Positions 19,369 through 28,838 of a stretch of DNA of 64,000 bases are shown one piece after another. The notes under the pieces were generated by a model. That model was not told the origin of the DNA. It ran no database searches and saw only the letters and a list, made by a program, of their open reading frames with translations. The stretch spans positions 124,001 to 188,000 of the forward strand of contig NZ_SBHZ01000006.1 in the NCBI RefSeq assembly GCF_004521985.1. The letters are read 5' to 3'. Every line of letters starts with the position of its first letter. The stretch's first letter is position 1. The stretch comes from Ectopseudomonas khazarica. Its GTDB lineage: Bacteria > Pseudomonadota > Gammaproteobacteria > Pseudomonadales > Pseudomonadaceae. A program made the translations under genes and the position numbers.

Positions 19369-19398
19369 CTTGCAGCTTGCCGCTTGCGGCTCGCGGCT
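19369..19398. repeat. CTTGCAGCTTGC-type low-complexity repeat before typA
   Basis: This is the inverted partner of the element at 19221-19253. Each carries variants of CTTGC(A/G)GCTTGCGGCT. It ends just before the typA ribosome-binding site and could pair with the upstream copy in the transcript. Confidence 0.6.
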
Positions 19399-19417
19399 CT
19401 CTTTCTAGGAAAAAACA

Positions 19418-21238
19418 GTGATCGAAAATCTGCGCAACATCGCCATCATCGCCCACGTCGACCATGGCAAAACCACCCTCGTCGACAAACTGCTGCGTCT
19501 GTCCGGCACCCTCGACCGCAAAGAAGCGGAAAACGAGCGCGTGATGGACTCCAACGACCAGGAGAAAGAGCGCGGCATCACCATTCTGGCGAAGAACACC
19601 GCACTGAAGTGGGGCGACTACAACATCAACATCGTCGACACCCCCGGACACGCCGACTTCGGCGGTGAAGTGGAGCGTGTGATGAGCATGGTCGACTCCG
19701 TGCTGCTGGTGGTCGACGCTCAGGACGGCCCGATGCCGCAGACCCGCTTCGTGACCCAGAAGGCGTTCAAGGCCGGTCTGCGTCCGATCGTCGTGGTCAA
19801 CAAGATCGACCGTCCGGGCGCGCGTCCTGACTGGGTCATCGACCAGATCTTCGACCTGTTCGACAACCTCGGCGCCACCGACGAGCAGCTGGACTTCCCC
19901 ATCGTCTACGCCTCGGCCCTGAACGGCATCGCTGGTATGGATCACGAGAACATGGACGACAACATGGACGCCCTGTTCCAGGCCATCGTCGACCACGTGC
20001 CGGCACCGGTCGTCGATGCCACCGGCCCGTTCCAGATGCAGATCTCCCAGCTGGACTACAACAGCTTCCTCGGCGTGATCGGTATCGGCCGCATCGCCCG
20101 CGGCACCATCAAGGCCAACAGCCCGGTGACCGCCATCGGCGCCGACGGCAAGAAGCGCAACGGCCGCATCCTGAAGATCATGGGTCACTCCGGTCTGCAG
20201 CGCGTCGAAGTGCAGGAAGCTACTGCGGGCGACATCGTCTGCGTATCGGGCATGGACGAGCTGTTCATCTCCGACACCCTGTGCGACCAGAACAACGTCG
20301 AGGCCCTGCCGCCGCTGACCGTCGACCAGCCGACCGTGAGCATGACCTTCCAGGTCAACGACTCGCCGTTCGCCGGCAAGGAAGGCAAGTTCGTCACCAG
20401 CCGCAACATCAAGGACCGTCTGGACAAGGAGCTGCTGCACAACGTGGCGCTGCGTGTCGAGCCGGGCGAGACTCCTGAGAAGTTCAAGGTCTCCGGCCGT
20501 GGCGAGCTGCACCTGTCGGTACTGATCGAAACCATGCGCCGTGAAGGCTTCGAACTGGCCGTTGGCCGTCCGGAAGTGGTGATCATCGAGAACGAGGCCG
20601 GCGACAAGCAGGAACCGTACGAGAACGTCACCATCGACATCGAAGAGCAGCATCAGGGTTCGGTGATGGAGCAGATGGGCCTGCGCAAGGGCGATCTGAC
20701 CAACATGATCCCCGACGGCAAGGGTCGTATCCGCCTGGAGTACACCATCCCGGCACGTGGCCTGATCGGCTTCCGTAACAACTTCCTGACCCTGACCTCG
20801 GGCAGCGGCATCCTGACCTCGACCTTCAGCCACTACGGCGCGATCAAGGCCGGTGAAGTGTCCAACCGTCAGAACGGTGTACTGGTCTCCATGGCCACCG
20901 GCACCGCGCTGACCTATTCGCTGGAAACCCTGCAGGCGCGCGGCAAGCTGTTCCTCGAGCCGGGCCAGGAAATCTACGAAGGCCAGCTGGCCGGTATCAA
21001 CAGCCGTGACAACGACCTGGTGATCAACCCCACCAAGGGCAAGAAGCTCGACAACATGCGAGCTTCCGGCAAGGACGAAGTCATCGCTCTGGTGCCGCCG
21101 ATCAAGTTCACCCTCGAGCAGGCGCTGGAATTCATCGCCGACGACGAGCTGGTGGAAGTGACGCCGAAGTCGATCCGTCTGCGCAAGAAGTACCTGAACG
21201 AGAACGACCGCAAGCGTTTCGAACGCGCCAAGGTCTGA
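19418..21238 (+). CDS. typA: Ribosome-associated translational GTPase TypA/BipA
   Basis: This 606-residue EF-G-like GTPase acts on ribosome assembly and stress responses. It starts with GTG at 19418, preceded by AGGA at 7 bp. The P-loop is AHVDHGKT (12-19); [10 protein letters not shown] and [15 protein letters not shown] follow. The later EF-G-like domains and the BipA-specific C-terminus ([35 protein letters not shown]) are complete. It is followed by a strong terminator. Confidence 0.97.
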   Translation: MIENLRNIAIIAHVDHGKTTLVDKLLRLSGTLDRKEAENERVMDSNDQEKERGITILAKNTALKWGDYNINIVDTPGHADFGGEVERVMSMVDSVLLVVDAQDGPMPQTRFVTQKAFKAGLRPIVVVNKIDRPGARPDWVIDQIFDLFDNLGATDEQLDFPIVYASALNGIAGMDHENMDDNMDALFQAIVDHVPAPVVDATGPFQMQISQLDYNSFLGVIGIGRIARGTIKANSPVTAIGADGKKRNGRILKIMGHSGLQRVEVQEATAGDIVCVSGMDELFISDTLCDQNNVEALPPLTVDQPTVSMTFQVNDSPFAGKEGKFVTSRNIKDRLDKELLHNVALRVEPGETPEKFKVSGRGELHLSVLIETMRREGFELAVGRPEVVIIENEAGDKQEPYENVTIDIEEQHQGSVMEQMGLRKGDLTNMIPDGKGRIRLEYTIPARGLIGFRNNFLTLTSGSGILTSTFSHYGAIKAGEVSNRQNGVLVSMATGTALTYSLETLQARGKLFLEPGQEIYEGQLAGINSRDNDLVINPTKGKKLDNMRASGKDEVIALVPPIKFTLEQALEFIADDELVEVTPKSIRLRKKYLNENDRKRFERAKV

Positions 21239-21274
21239 CGGCAGCTACCAGCAGCACGCTGCAAGTTGCAAGGG

Positions 21275-21306
21275 AAAGCCCCGCCAGAGCGATCTGGCGG
21301 GGCTTT
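21275..21306 (+). terminator. Rho-independent terminator after typA
   Basis: Stem AAAGCCCCGCCAGA/TCTGGCGGGGCTTT with a 4-nt loop lies about 36 bp after the typA stop. The T-run is short (TTTCGT). Confidence 0.8.
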
Positions 21307-21477
21307 CGTCGCTTATGTTCCTCTTGGTGTCTGCTGCTTCGGCTGGTAGCCGTTGATCGAAAACGCTGGTGAGCTTGAATTTATTGACGCCTGTGAAGTG
21401 GCGCTTTGATATTATTTGCCGCTGAAATTCGCTTATTTGTGTCCGGTGCCTGTGCCATGCACAGATCAGGGAGATGT

Positions 21478-22230
21478 ATGCCAATGAATGGCCTGACAGT
21501 TCTAATTCTGGCTGCGGAAAACGGCGTCAAGCAGGAGCGCTGGACCGAGCCAGCGGCGCCGAAGCAACTGATCAAGGTGCGCGGTGAAACCCTCCTGGGG
21601 CGCACACTGCGTCTGCTTGGGGAGCGGGGCGTAGAGACTCCCTGGCTGCTTACCGGCAATGAGGTGCTGGCGCGCTATCCGGTGCTCAGCTGGTGTCCGT
21701 TGCAGCGAGAAACCAAGGCGCACAGCCTGCTCGCGGCGGAGGCGGTGGTAGGTGCGGGCGATCTGCTCGTGCTCTACAGCGACGTGTATTACTCCGAGGC
21801 GGCCATCGACAAGATCCTGGCGTCCCGGGCGACACGCTTCTATGGGCGTGATGGGCGTAGTGCCTATACCTTCAAGAACTATGGCGAGTTGTTCGCGGTA
21901 CGTATCGCAGATGCTGACCGTGAGCGTGCCCGTGCTGCACTGATGCAGGCCGTTACGTTCTATCAGAGCACGGGAAACCAGAGTTTCTGGTCGTTCTATC
22001 GGTTGATGGCGGGGTTGCCGCTGACGGATAACAAGGCTATCGAGCGTCATGTCTTCGTGGACATCCACGATGAAACGGACGATGTCGATTTCGCCGATGA
22101 GGTCCCGCTGTTGCTGGCCGCCATCAACAAGCCCCTGCGCTGGCGGGTGCGGCACCTGGTGCGCCGGCTGAGTCTTGCCAACAAGAGGCGCCGTGACCGG
22201 GGGCGTCGGGCCGTGGACAAGGCTGCCTGA
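21478..22230 (+). CDS. Nucleotidyltransferase-like protein with a degenerate signature (orphan gene)
   Basis: From the ATG at 21478 (AGGGAG 4 bp before it; a second ATG at 21484 has better spacing) this encodes about 250 residues. The start TVLILAAENGVKQERW...PKQLIKVRGETLLGRTL resembles sugar-phosphate nucleotidyltransferases, where the motif is normally LAAGxGxR...PK. Here the first glycine is Glu and the spacing is longer. LLVLYSDVYYS may be the metal-binding strand and VFVDIHDETDDVDF a second acidic cluster. The tail is strongly basic (RRRDRGRRAVDKAA). No polysaccharide genes are adjacent and the upstream DNA is AT-richer than its surroundings, so transfer is possible. Substrate is unknown. 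Confidence 0.6.
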   Translation: MPMNGLTVLILAAENGVKQERWTEPAAPKQLIKVRGETLLGRTLRLLGERGVETPWLLTGNEVLARYPVLSWCPLQRETKAHSLLAAEAVVGAGDLLVLYSDVYYSEAAIDKILASRATRFYGRDGRSAYTFKNYGELFAVRIADADRERARAALMQAVTFYQSTGNQSFWSFYRLMAGLPLTDNKAIERHVFVDIHDETDDVDFADEVPLLLAAINKPLRWRVRHLVRRLSLANKRRRDRGRRAVDKAA

Positions 22231-22273
22231 ATTCGCCAATCCAGCTCGTGCTGAATGCGAGTGCCCAATAGCA

Positions 22274-22306
22274 GGCCCCGGTGCCCGAGAGGACGCCGGG
22301 GCTTTT
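22274..22306 (+). terminator. Rho-independent terminator after the nucleotidyltransferase-like gene
   Basis: Stem GCCCCGG/CCGGGGC with a loop of about 14 nt is followed by TTTTT. It lies 44 bp after the stop at 22230 and before the minus-strand gbcA group. Confidence 0.8.
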
Positions 22307-22314
22307 TGCATCGC

Positions 22315-22389
22315 TCAGCCGCGCTGTGGTCGACAGGCCAGCAGCCCGTAGGCCGTCAGACCGATCAACAGCAGCAGGCTGAGCGTCAT
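22315..22389 (-). CDS. Possible 24-residue single-span membrane peptide after gbcA
   Basis: An ATG at 22389 overlaps the gbcA stop by one base (TGATG) and opens a 24-codon frame: a Leu-rich hydrophobic stretch (MTLSLLLLIGLTAYGLLAC) and the tail RPQRG. The pattern is that of tiny single-pass proteins. The start-stop overlap with gbcA would allow coupled translation. Such a short frame could also be chance. Confidence 0.4.
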   Translation of the reverse strand: MTLSLLLLIGLTAYGLLACRPQRG

Positions 22390-23681
22390 CACTCGCCCGC
22401 CACCTGGCGCAGCGACTGTGCCGGGGTGTCGCCGAGGTTGTTGAGCATGCGCTCGCTGTACCAGTCGATGAAGTTGATCACGCCGAACTCGTAGGTCTTC
22501 GAGTAGGGGCCGGGCTGGTAGGCGGTGGAGTTGATGCCGCGCTGGTTTTCCTCGGCCAGGCGACGGTCCTGGTCGTTGGTGGCGTCCCATACCTGGCGCA
22601 GGCGGGCGACGTCATAGTCGACGCCTTCCACGGCATCCTTGTGCACCAGCCACTTGGTGGTGACCATGGTTTCCTGGGCGCTGATCGGCCACACGGTGAA
22701 GACGATCATGTGATCGCCCATGCAGTGGTTCCACGAATGTGGCAGGTGCAGGATGCGCATCGAGCCGAGGTCCGGGTCGGTGATGCGGCCCATCAGCTTC
22801 TTGCAGCCCTGCTTGCCATCCATGGTCATGGATACGGTGCCCTTGAGCAGCGGCATGCGCACGATGCGGTTGCGCAGGCCGAAGCTGGCGTGAGCGTAGG
22901 GGATGTTGTCCTTGTCCCAGCGGGTGGTGCACTCGGCGACCTGATCCTTGAACGCCTGGCTGGCGCGCGGATCGGTGACGTCGTCCCACTCCAGCAGGGT
23001 GTTGAGCAGTTCGGGGTGCGAGCCGTTGCAGTGGTAGCACTCGCGGTTGTTCTCGAGCACCAGCTTCCAGTTGGCCTTCTCCATCAGGGTGGTCTGCACG
23101 GCCACCTTGGTGTTCTCCATGTCGTAGGGTTCCATGTAGTGCGTCAGGGTCGCGAGGAACTCGTCGATGGCTGGCGGGTTTTCCGCCAGGGAGATGAAGA
23201 TGTAGCCACCGGCGGTCTTGCAGGCGACCGGCTTGAGGCTGTAGTCGGCGAGGTTGAAGCCTTCGCCCATCTCGGTGCCGGCGAACAGCAGGCGGCCGTC
23301 CAGTTCGTAGGTCCACTGGTGGTAGGGGCAGACCAGCTTGGCGACCTTGCCCTTGTCGCTGACGCACAGGCGCGAGCCGCGATGGCGGCAGACGTTGTGG
23401 AAGGCATGCACCTGACCGTCATTGCCGCGCAGGACGATGACCGGGTTGTCGCCGATCTGCAGGGTGAGGAAGTTGCCCTTGGTCGGGATTTCGCAGGTCA
23501 TGCCGGCGATCAGCCATTCCTTGTGGAAGATCTCCTGCATGTCGACCTGGAACAGGCGCTCGTCGTTGTAGAAGGGCTGCGGCAGCGAGAAGCTGTGGTC
23601 GCGCTCGTTGAGCATCTGTGCGGTCGCCTTGCGGACGGGCTCCAGCGGGTCGCCCAGGCTCAGGTTTTGGGTGCAGTCCAT
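22389..23681 (-). CDS. gbcA: Glycine betaine monooxygenase, Rieske oxygenase component
   Basis: This 430-residue ring-hydroxylating-type oxygenase N-demethylates glycine betaine to dimethylglycine, releasing formaldehyde. The Rieske centre is CRH (Cys 98, His 100) and CPYH (Cys 118, His 121). The catalytic domain holds the mononuclear iron histidines around NNRECYHCNGSHPEL. It is divergent from gbcB, which supplies electrons, across 313 bp containing candidate operators. Length and gene arrangement match the characterised Pseudomonas gene. Confidence 0.94.
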   Translation of the reverse strand: MDCTQNLSLGDPLEPVRKATAQMLNERDHSFSLPQPFYNDERLFQVDMQEIFHKEWLIAGMTCEIPTKGNFLTLQIGDNPVIVLRGNDGQVHAFHNVCRHRGSRLCVSDKGKVAKLVCPYHQWTYELDGRLLFAGTEMGEGFNLADYSLKPVACKTAGGYIFISLAENPPAIDEFLATLTHYMEPYDMENTKVAVQTTLMEKANWKLVLENNRECYHCNGSHPELLNTLLEWDDVTDPRASQAFKDQVAECTTRWDKDNIPYAHASFGLRNRIVRMPLLKGTVSMTMDGKQGCKKLMGRITDPDLGSMRILHLPHSWNHCMGDHMIVFTVWPISAQETMVTTKWLVHKDAVEGVDYDVARLRQVWDATNDQDRRLAEENQRGINSTAYQPGPYSKTYEFGVINFIDWYSERMLNNLGDTPAQSLRQVAGE

Positions 23682-23827
23682 GATGACTCCTCATTGGCGG
23701 GTGCCTGGCACCTGCCGGAAATAGTGGCTGTTACGGTTGTGCCGCAAGGTGTCGAGCGGTCGCTGCTGCCTGCTCTGGGCACGCATGCTTGGTGAGGCGG
23801 AGTGTGGATCCGGCCCGCGCCGAATCC

Positions 23828-23844
23828 TTATCCATGGGCGACAT
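23828..23844 (+). promoter_or_regulatory. Candidate activator site, copy 1 (toward gbcB)
   Basis: TTATCCATGGGCGACAT has the form TTATCCA-N3-GCGACAT. The same 17-mer pattern is inverted at 23908-23924, with 14 of 17 positions shared. Two 7-bp subsites one helical turn apart fit an AraC-family protein such as GbdR; that assignment is inference. Confidence 0.5.
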
Positions 23845-23907
23845 GGCCGGATGCGTTTCCGACGCGCCGAGCCCCGTGCAATGGGGCAGGTCGCGATAAG
23901 CATGCGG

Positions 23908-23924
23908 ATGTCGCTGGTGGATAA
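23908..23924 (-). promoter_or_regulatory. Candidate activator site, copy 2 (toward gbcA)
   Basis: Read leftward the site is TTATCCACCAGCGACAT, the inverted partner of 23828-23844, with centres 80 bp apart. Orientation toward gbcA suggests each divergent gene has its own copy. Confidence 0.5.
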
Positions 23925-23994
23925 ATGACGTCCGCCAGCCTTTCGCACAATCCGCTGCAATTAGGCCGATGTCCGGCCGTGTGGAGAGTCGTTC

Positions 23995-25098
23995 ATGACC
24001 GCCAACGCCTTCCTCAATCCGGTGACTACCCAGACCTGGACCAATGGCCGCCACATGGTGCGCTGCGTCAAGGTCATTCAGGAAACCTGGGACGTGCGCA
24101 CCTTCTGCTTCATGGCCGATCAGCCGGTGCTGTTCTTCTTCAAGCCCGGGCAGTTCGTCACCCTGGAACTGGAGATCGAGGGGCAGCCGATCATGCGCTC
24201 CTACACCATCTCCAGCTCGCCGTCGGTGCCCTACAGCTTCTCCATCACCATCAAGCGGGTACCGGGCGGCCGGGTTTCCAACTGGCTGCACGACAACCTC
24301 AAGGAAGGCGACGAGGTGCCGGTGCACGGGCCGGTGGGGCTGTTCAACGCCATCGACTTCCCGGCGGACAAGGTGCTGTTCCTGTCTGGTGGGGTCGGCA
24401 TCACGCCGGTGATGTCGATGGCGCGCTGGTTCTACGACACCAACGCCAATGTCGACATGGTGTTCGTGCACAGCGCGCGCTCGCCGAAGGACATCATCTA
24501 CCAGCGCGAGCTGGAGCATATGGCCGCGCGCATCAACAACTTCAGCCTGCATGTGATTTGCGAGAAGCATGGCCTGGGCGAGTCCTGGGCGGGCTATCGC
24601 GGCTACCTGAACAAGGCGATGCTGGAGCTGATGGCGCCGGACTACCTGGAGCGGGAAATCTTCTGCTGCGGCCCGACCCCATACATGGGTGCGGTCAAGC
24701 GCCTGCTCGAGGCGGCGGGCTACGACATGAGCCGCTACCACGAGGAGGCGTTCGGGCCGACGCCGCCGGAGATTCGTGCCGAGGTCAAGGAGCTGGCCGC
24801 CGAGGCGGCCGACGCGCCGGAAGTGCCGGTTGGCGAGCTCAATCAGGTGGAGTTCTCCAGTACCGGCAAGAGCATCCGGGTGGCGCCGGGGGAAACCGTG
24901 CATGCGGCGGCGGCCAAGCTCGGCCTGCACATTCCCAAGGCCTGCGGCATGGGGATCTGCGGCACCTGCAAGGTCATGAAGACCTCGGGCGAGGTGGAGA
25001 TGGAGCACAATGGCGGCATCACCGACGAAGACGTCGCCGAGGGCTACATCCTGTCCTGCTGCAGCGTGCCGAAGGGCGACGTGGCGATCGATTACTGA
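23995..25098 (+). CDS. gbcB: Glycine betaine monooxygenase reductase component
   Basis: This 367-residue reductase passes electrons from NAD(P)H to GbcA. The N-terminal FAD-binding domain includes RSYTISSSPSVPYSFSITIKR, the nucleotide-binding domain includes LFLSGGVGITPVMSM, and EIFCCGPTPYMGAVKRLL is typical of the family. The C-terminal plant-type ferredoxin domain has CGMGICGTC and a last Cys in LSCCSVPKGD. It starts with ATG at 23995, divergent from gbcA. Confidence 0.93.
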   Translation: MTANAFLNPVTTQTWTNGRHMVRCVKVIQETWDVRTFCFMADQPVLFFFKPGQFVTLELEIEGQPIMRSYTISSSPSVPYSFSITIKRVPGGRVSNWLHDNLKEGDEVPVHGPVGLFNAIDFPADKVLFLSGGVGITPVMSMARWFYDTNANVDMVFVHSARSPKDIIYQRELEHMAARINNFSLHVICEKHGLGESWAGYRGYLNKAMLELMAPDYLEREIFCCGPTPYMGAVKRLLEAAGYDMSRYHEEAFGPTPPEIRAEVKELAAEAADAPEVPVGELNQVEFSSTGKSIRVAPGETVHAAAAKLGLHIPKACGMGICGTCKVMKTSGEVEMEHNGGITDEDVAEGYILSCCSVPKGDVAIDY

Positions 25099-25113
25099 TC
25101 GCTACGCCCCCTT

Positions 25114-25134
25114 GTAGCCCGGATGCAATCCGGG
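25114..25134. repeat. Short palindromic intergenic repeat, identical to 11891-11911
   Basis: GTAGCCCGGATGCAATCCGGG is repeated exactly. It lies in the convergent gap between gbcB and the aldolase gene and may help end both transcripts. Confidence 0.75.
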
Positions 25135-25182
25135 TTGCAGCGGCCTGCCGCTGCAGGCGAGATCCACTCCCGTGCGTGCCGC

Positions 25183-26223
25183 TCAGGCCCCCATCACTTC
25201 GCGGATATCGGCGGCCAGCTGGCGCACGCGGGCTTCGTCGGTATCCCAGCTGCACATGAAGCGTGCGCCGCCGGCGCCGATGAAGGTGTAGAAGCGCCAG
25301 CCGCGGGCGGTCAGGGCTGCGATGGCGGGTTCCGACAGCTGCAGGAACACACCGTTGGCCTCCACCGGGAACATCAGGCTGACGCCCGGTACGTCGGAAA
25401 CCAGCGTGGCCAGCAGTTGCGCGCAGTGGTTGGCGTGGTTGGCGTACTTCAGCCAGGCGTCGTCCTGCAGGATGCCGACCCAGGGCGCCGACAGGTAGCG
25501 CATCTTCGAGGCCAGCTGGCCAGCCTGCTTGCAGCGGTAGTCGAAGTCCTCGGCGAGGCCCTTGTCGAAGAAGATGATGGCTTCGCCCACGGCCATGCCG
25601 TTCTTGGTGCCGCCGAAGCACAGCACATCGACGCCGGCCTTCCAGGTCAGCTCCGCCGGGCTGCAGCCGAGGAAGGCGCAGGCGTTGGAGAAGCGGGCGC
25701 CGTCCATGTGCAGGTGCAGGCCGAGTTCCTCGCAGGTCTGGCTGATGGCGCGGACCTCTTCGGGGCGGTAAACGGTGCCGACCTCGGTGGCCTGGGTGAG
25801 GGTCACCACGCGCGGTTTCGGGTAGTGGATGTCCTGGCGCTTGAGTGCCACGTCGCGAATCGCCTGCGGGGTCAGCTTGCCGTTGTCGGTCCGGGCCGGC
25901 AGCAGCTTGGAGCCGTTGGAGAAGAACTCCGGAGCGCCGCATTCGTCGGTCTCGACGTGCGCGGTCTCCGAGCAGATCACGCTGTGGTAGCTCTGGCACA
26001 GCGAGGCCAGGGCCAGGGAGTTGGCGGCTGTGCCGTTGAAGGCGAAGAACACCTCGCAGTCGGTCTCGAACAGGCGGCGGAAGTGATCGGCGGCGCGCGC
26101 CGTCCACTCGTCATCGCCGTAGGCGCGCTGGTGGCCCAGGTTGGCTTCGGCCATGGCTGCCCAGGCTTCGGGACAGATGCCGGAATAGTTGTCGCTGGCG
26201 AATTGCTGGGCATTGTCGGGCAT
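25183..26223 (-). CDS. ltaE: Low-specificity L-threonine aldolase
   Basis: This 346-residue PLP enzyme cleaves threonine or allo-threonine to glycine and acetaldehyde. The start MPDNAQQFASDNYSG is characteristic. AFNGTAANSLALASL binds the cofactor phosphate, HMDGARFSNACAFL carries the PLP-ring Asp, and the lysine is in DVLCFGGTKNGMAVGEA. Its place between gbcB and glyA fits glycine/serine interconversion during betaine use. Pseudomonads keep this gene in the same cluster. Confidence 0.92.
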   Translation of the reverse strand: MPDNAQQFASDNYSGICPEAWAAMAEANLGHQRAYGDDEWTARAADHFRRLFETDCEVFFAFNGTAANSLALASLCQSYHSVICSETAHVETDECGAPEFFSNGSKLLPARTDNGKLTPQAIRDVALKRQDIHYPKPRVVTLTQATEVGTVYRPEEVRAISQTCEELGLHLHMDGARFSNACAFLGCSPAELTWKAGVDVLCFGGTKNGMAVGEAIIFFDKGLAEDFDYRCKQAGQLASKMRYLSAPWVGILQDDAWLKYANHANHCAQLLATLVSDVPGVSLMFPVEANGVFLQLSEPAIAALTARGWRFYTFIGAGGARFMCSWDTDEARVRQLAADIREVMGA

Positions 26224-26459
26224 TGGCGCGTTCCTTCTGAGTCGCAGCCGGCGAGGGTGCCGGCAAAGCCACCACTTTACTCCGTGGCTGGTGGGATGGA
26301 CGTCCGTGGCGGCGACGACTTGTTGTGTCGATGCGTACTGCCGGGTCGGATCCTGAATGACCGTTCGCCGCAGGGAGGGAACTCGTGTCGGCGGATGGTG
26401 TTCCCACTACAGAGGGCGGCATCTGGCCCGTCTTCCGCAATCAAGAGAAGGAGTTTCAT

Positions 26460-26759
26460 ATGACCTATCGTCACCTGCTCGCCATCGCGCTGCCACTGGT
26501 CGTGGCCGTACCCGCCTCCGCCGCCGAGTGGTCCGACAATGCCAAGACCGAGTTCGTGCAGCAGTGCATCGCGGGCGCCCCGGCAGGCTACGAGGAGCCA
26601 CAGCTGAGGGCGTATTGCGACTGCGCCGCGACCAAGGTCAGTCAGGAATTCAGCGAGGCCGAGCTGCAAGCCATGAGCCGTCAGTCGCCGCCTGATCAGG
26701 CCATGCAGCAGCGTCTGGTGAATGCATCCAGCAGCTGCAGCGGCAAGCTCAAGCCTTGA
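26460..26759 (+). CDS. Small exported cysteine-containing protein, unknown function
   Basis: From the ATG at 26460 (AGGAG 8 bp upstream) this encodes 99 residues: a signal peptide ending in VPASAAE, then a small domain with four cysteines (FVQQCIAG, AYCDCAATKV, SSSCSGK). The pattern suggests a periplasmic helical protein with disulfides. Homologues stand between ltaE and glyA in pseudomonads. No function is known to me. Confidence 0.75.
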   Translation: MTYRHLLAIALPLVVAVPASAAEWSDNAKTEFVQQCIAGAPAGYEEPQLRAYCDCAATKVSQEFSEAELQAMSRQSPPDQAMQQRLVNASSSCSGKLKP

Positions 26760-27450
26760 GTCGCATTGAGCAAATAGCACACGCTTGCGCCGGAGCCGCA
26801 TCGGCTCTGGCCTGGCGCCGGTTTTCCACAGACAGCCCACAGCACTGCTCACAGTATTTGTGCACAAGCAGATGCTATCTCATTGATCCTGCTCGATTTT
26901 TGCTCTCGCCTCGGTAAGCCCCGCCAGCACTGGCCTGGGCCGTTAACCGAACAGTCTATGCACAGCTTCATCCACATAATCTGTGCATATCCCCAGCGTT
27001 CCTCCCCTTGTCGTCCCGGTCGCAGGTGGACAACTCCGCCCGCGCGCAGCCCTGAGTGGATATCGATCAGTTCAGCGTACGTCAGGCCCTGCGCGGCCCC
27101 TGGACTGGTATGGACAGCTTTTCCACAGGCTGTTCCACCGCTTCTGTGTATGTCTCTGGTTGTTAACTTATTGATATTGCTCGGGAAATGACCTGATTTC
27201 GGGAGCCCGCGTGGCATCGGCCCTGCGCCCGCTTGTGCACCGCTTATCCACCGAACGATCCCCGTTTTCTGTGCGCAAGAGGCGTCGCCTGGTTGGTGCT
27301 TCCGTTTGCGACAGAGGCATGTCGCAAACGAATGCTCTCGCGGCGTTGGCAGGCATTTGAGGGGGCAGGGCCGGCCCTACCATCGCTGCAAATGGGCCTG
27401 CCGGCCCGCCCGACCAAGACCGCCGCCAGCAGGCGCGCAGGAGAATCGAG
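26760..27450. other. 691-bp gene-free region before glyA, rich in DnaA-box-like sites
   Basis: No credible gene is present. DnaA-box-like 9-mers within one mismatch of TTATNCACA occur at 26822, 26858 (palindromic), 26956, 26968, 26982 (minus strand), 27119 and 27244, and a weaker one at 27025. An AT-richer stretch (27161-27182) lies inside the cluster. Further right is the perfect inverted repeat at 27303-27330. The glyA ribosome site AGGAGA is at 27439. Function is unknown: possible DnaA-binding locus, glyA regulatory region, or both. Confidence 0.55.
27303..27330. promoter_or_regulatory. Perfect 11-bp inverted repeat upstream of glyA
   Basis: CGTTTGCGACA (27303-27313) and TGTCGCAAACG (27320-27330) are exact reverse complements around GAGGCA. 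The site is 120 bp before the glyA ATG. The core GCGACA is also part of the paired elements between gbcA and gbcB, suggesting a shared regulator. No T-run follows, so it is not a terminator. Confidence 0.6.
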
Positions 27451-28704
<1,254 letters not shown>

Positions 28705-28780
28705 TTCGCAGGGTGGAAGGCGCTGTTTCCTTCCACCCGCTATCGGTGGATCGATGAGGCGCGATCCACTTCAAGTGACC

Positions 28781-28819
28781 CTCTCCCCCGGCCTCTCTCC
28801 CGCAAGCGTGAGAGGGGAG
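28781..28819. repeat. CCCTCTCCC...GGGGAG palindromic repeat in the glyA-soxB gap
   Basis: CCTCTCTCCC and the later GAGAGGGGAG form an imperfect inverted repeat. Related sequences are at 30112-30228 and 34302-34340, in other gaps of the same gene string. Confidence 0.7.
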
Positions 28820-28838
28820 TAAAAACTGGAGCATGCCC

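Larger units (their letters stand above)
23682..23994. promoter_or_regulatory. Divergent gbcA/gbcB promoter region
   Basis: This 313-bp gap contains no credible gene. It holds the inverted pair of 17-bp elements at 23828-23844 and 23908-23924, and GC-rich sequence otherwise. In pseudomonads the AraC-family regulator GbdR activates both genes, so the region is expected to hold its operators. Core promoter hexamers could not be assigned with confidence. Confidence 0.6.

Noticed and set aside
26822..27252. Chromosomal oriC
   Set aside because: DnaA-like boxes are present, but none of dnaA, dnaN, rpmH, gidA or parAB is near, so the standard Pseudomonas origin is excluded. The cluster is kept as a finding only.
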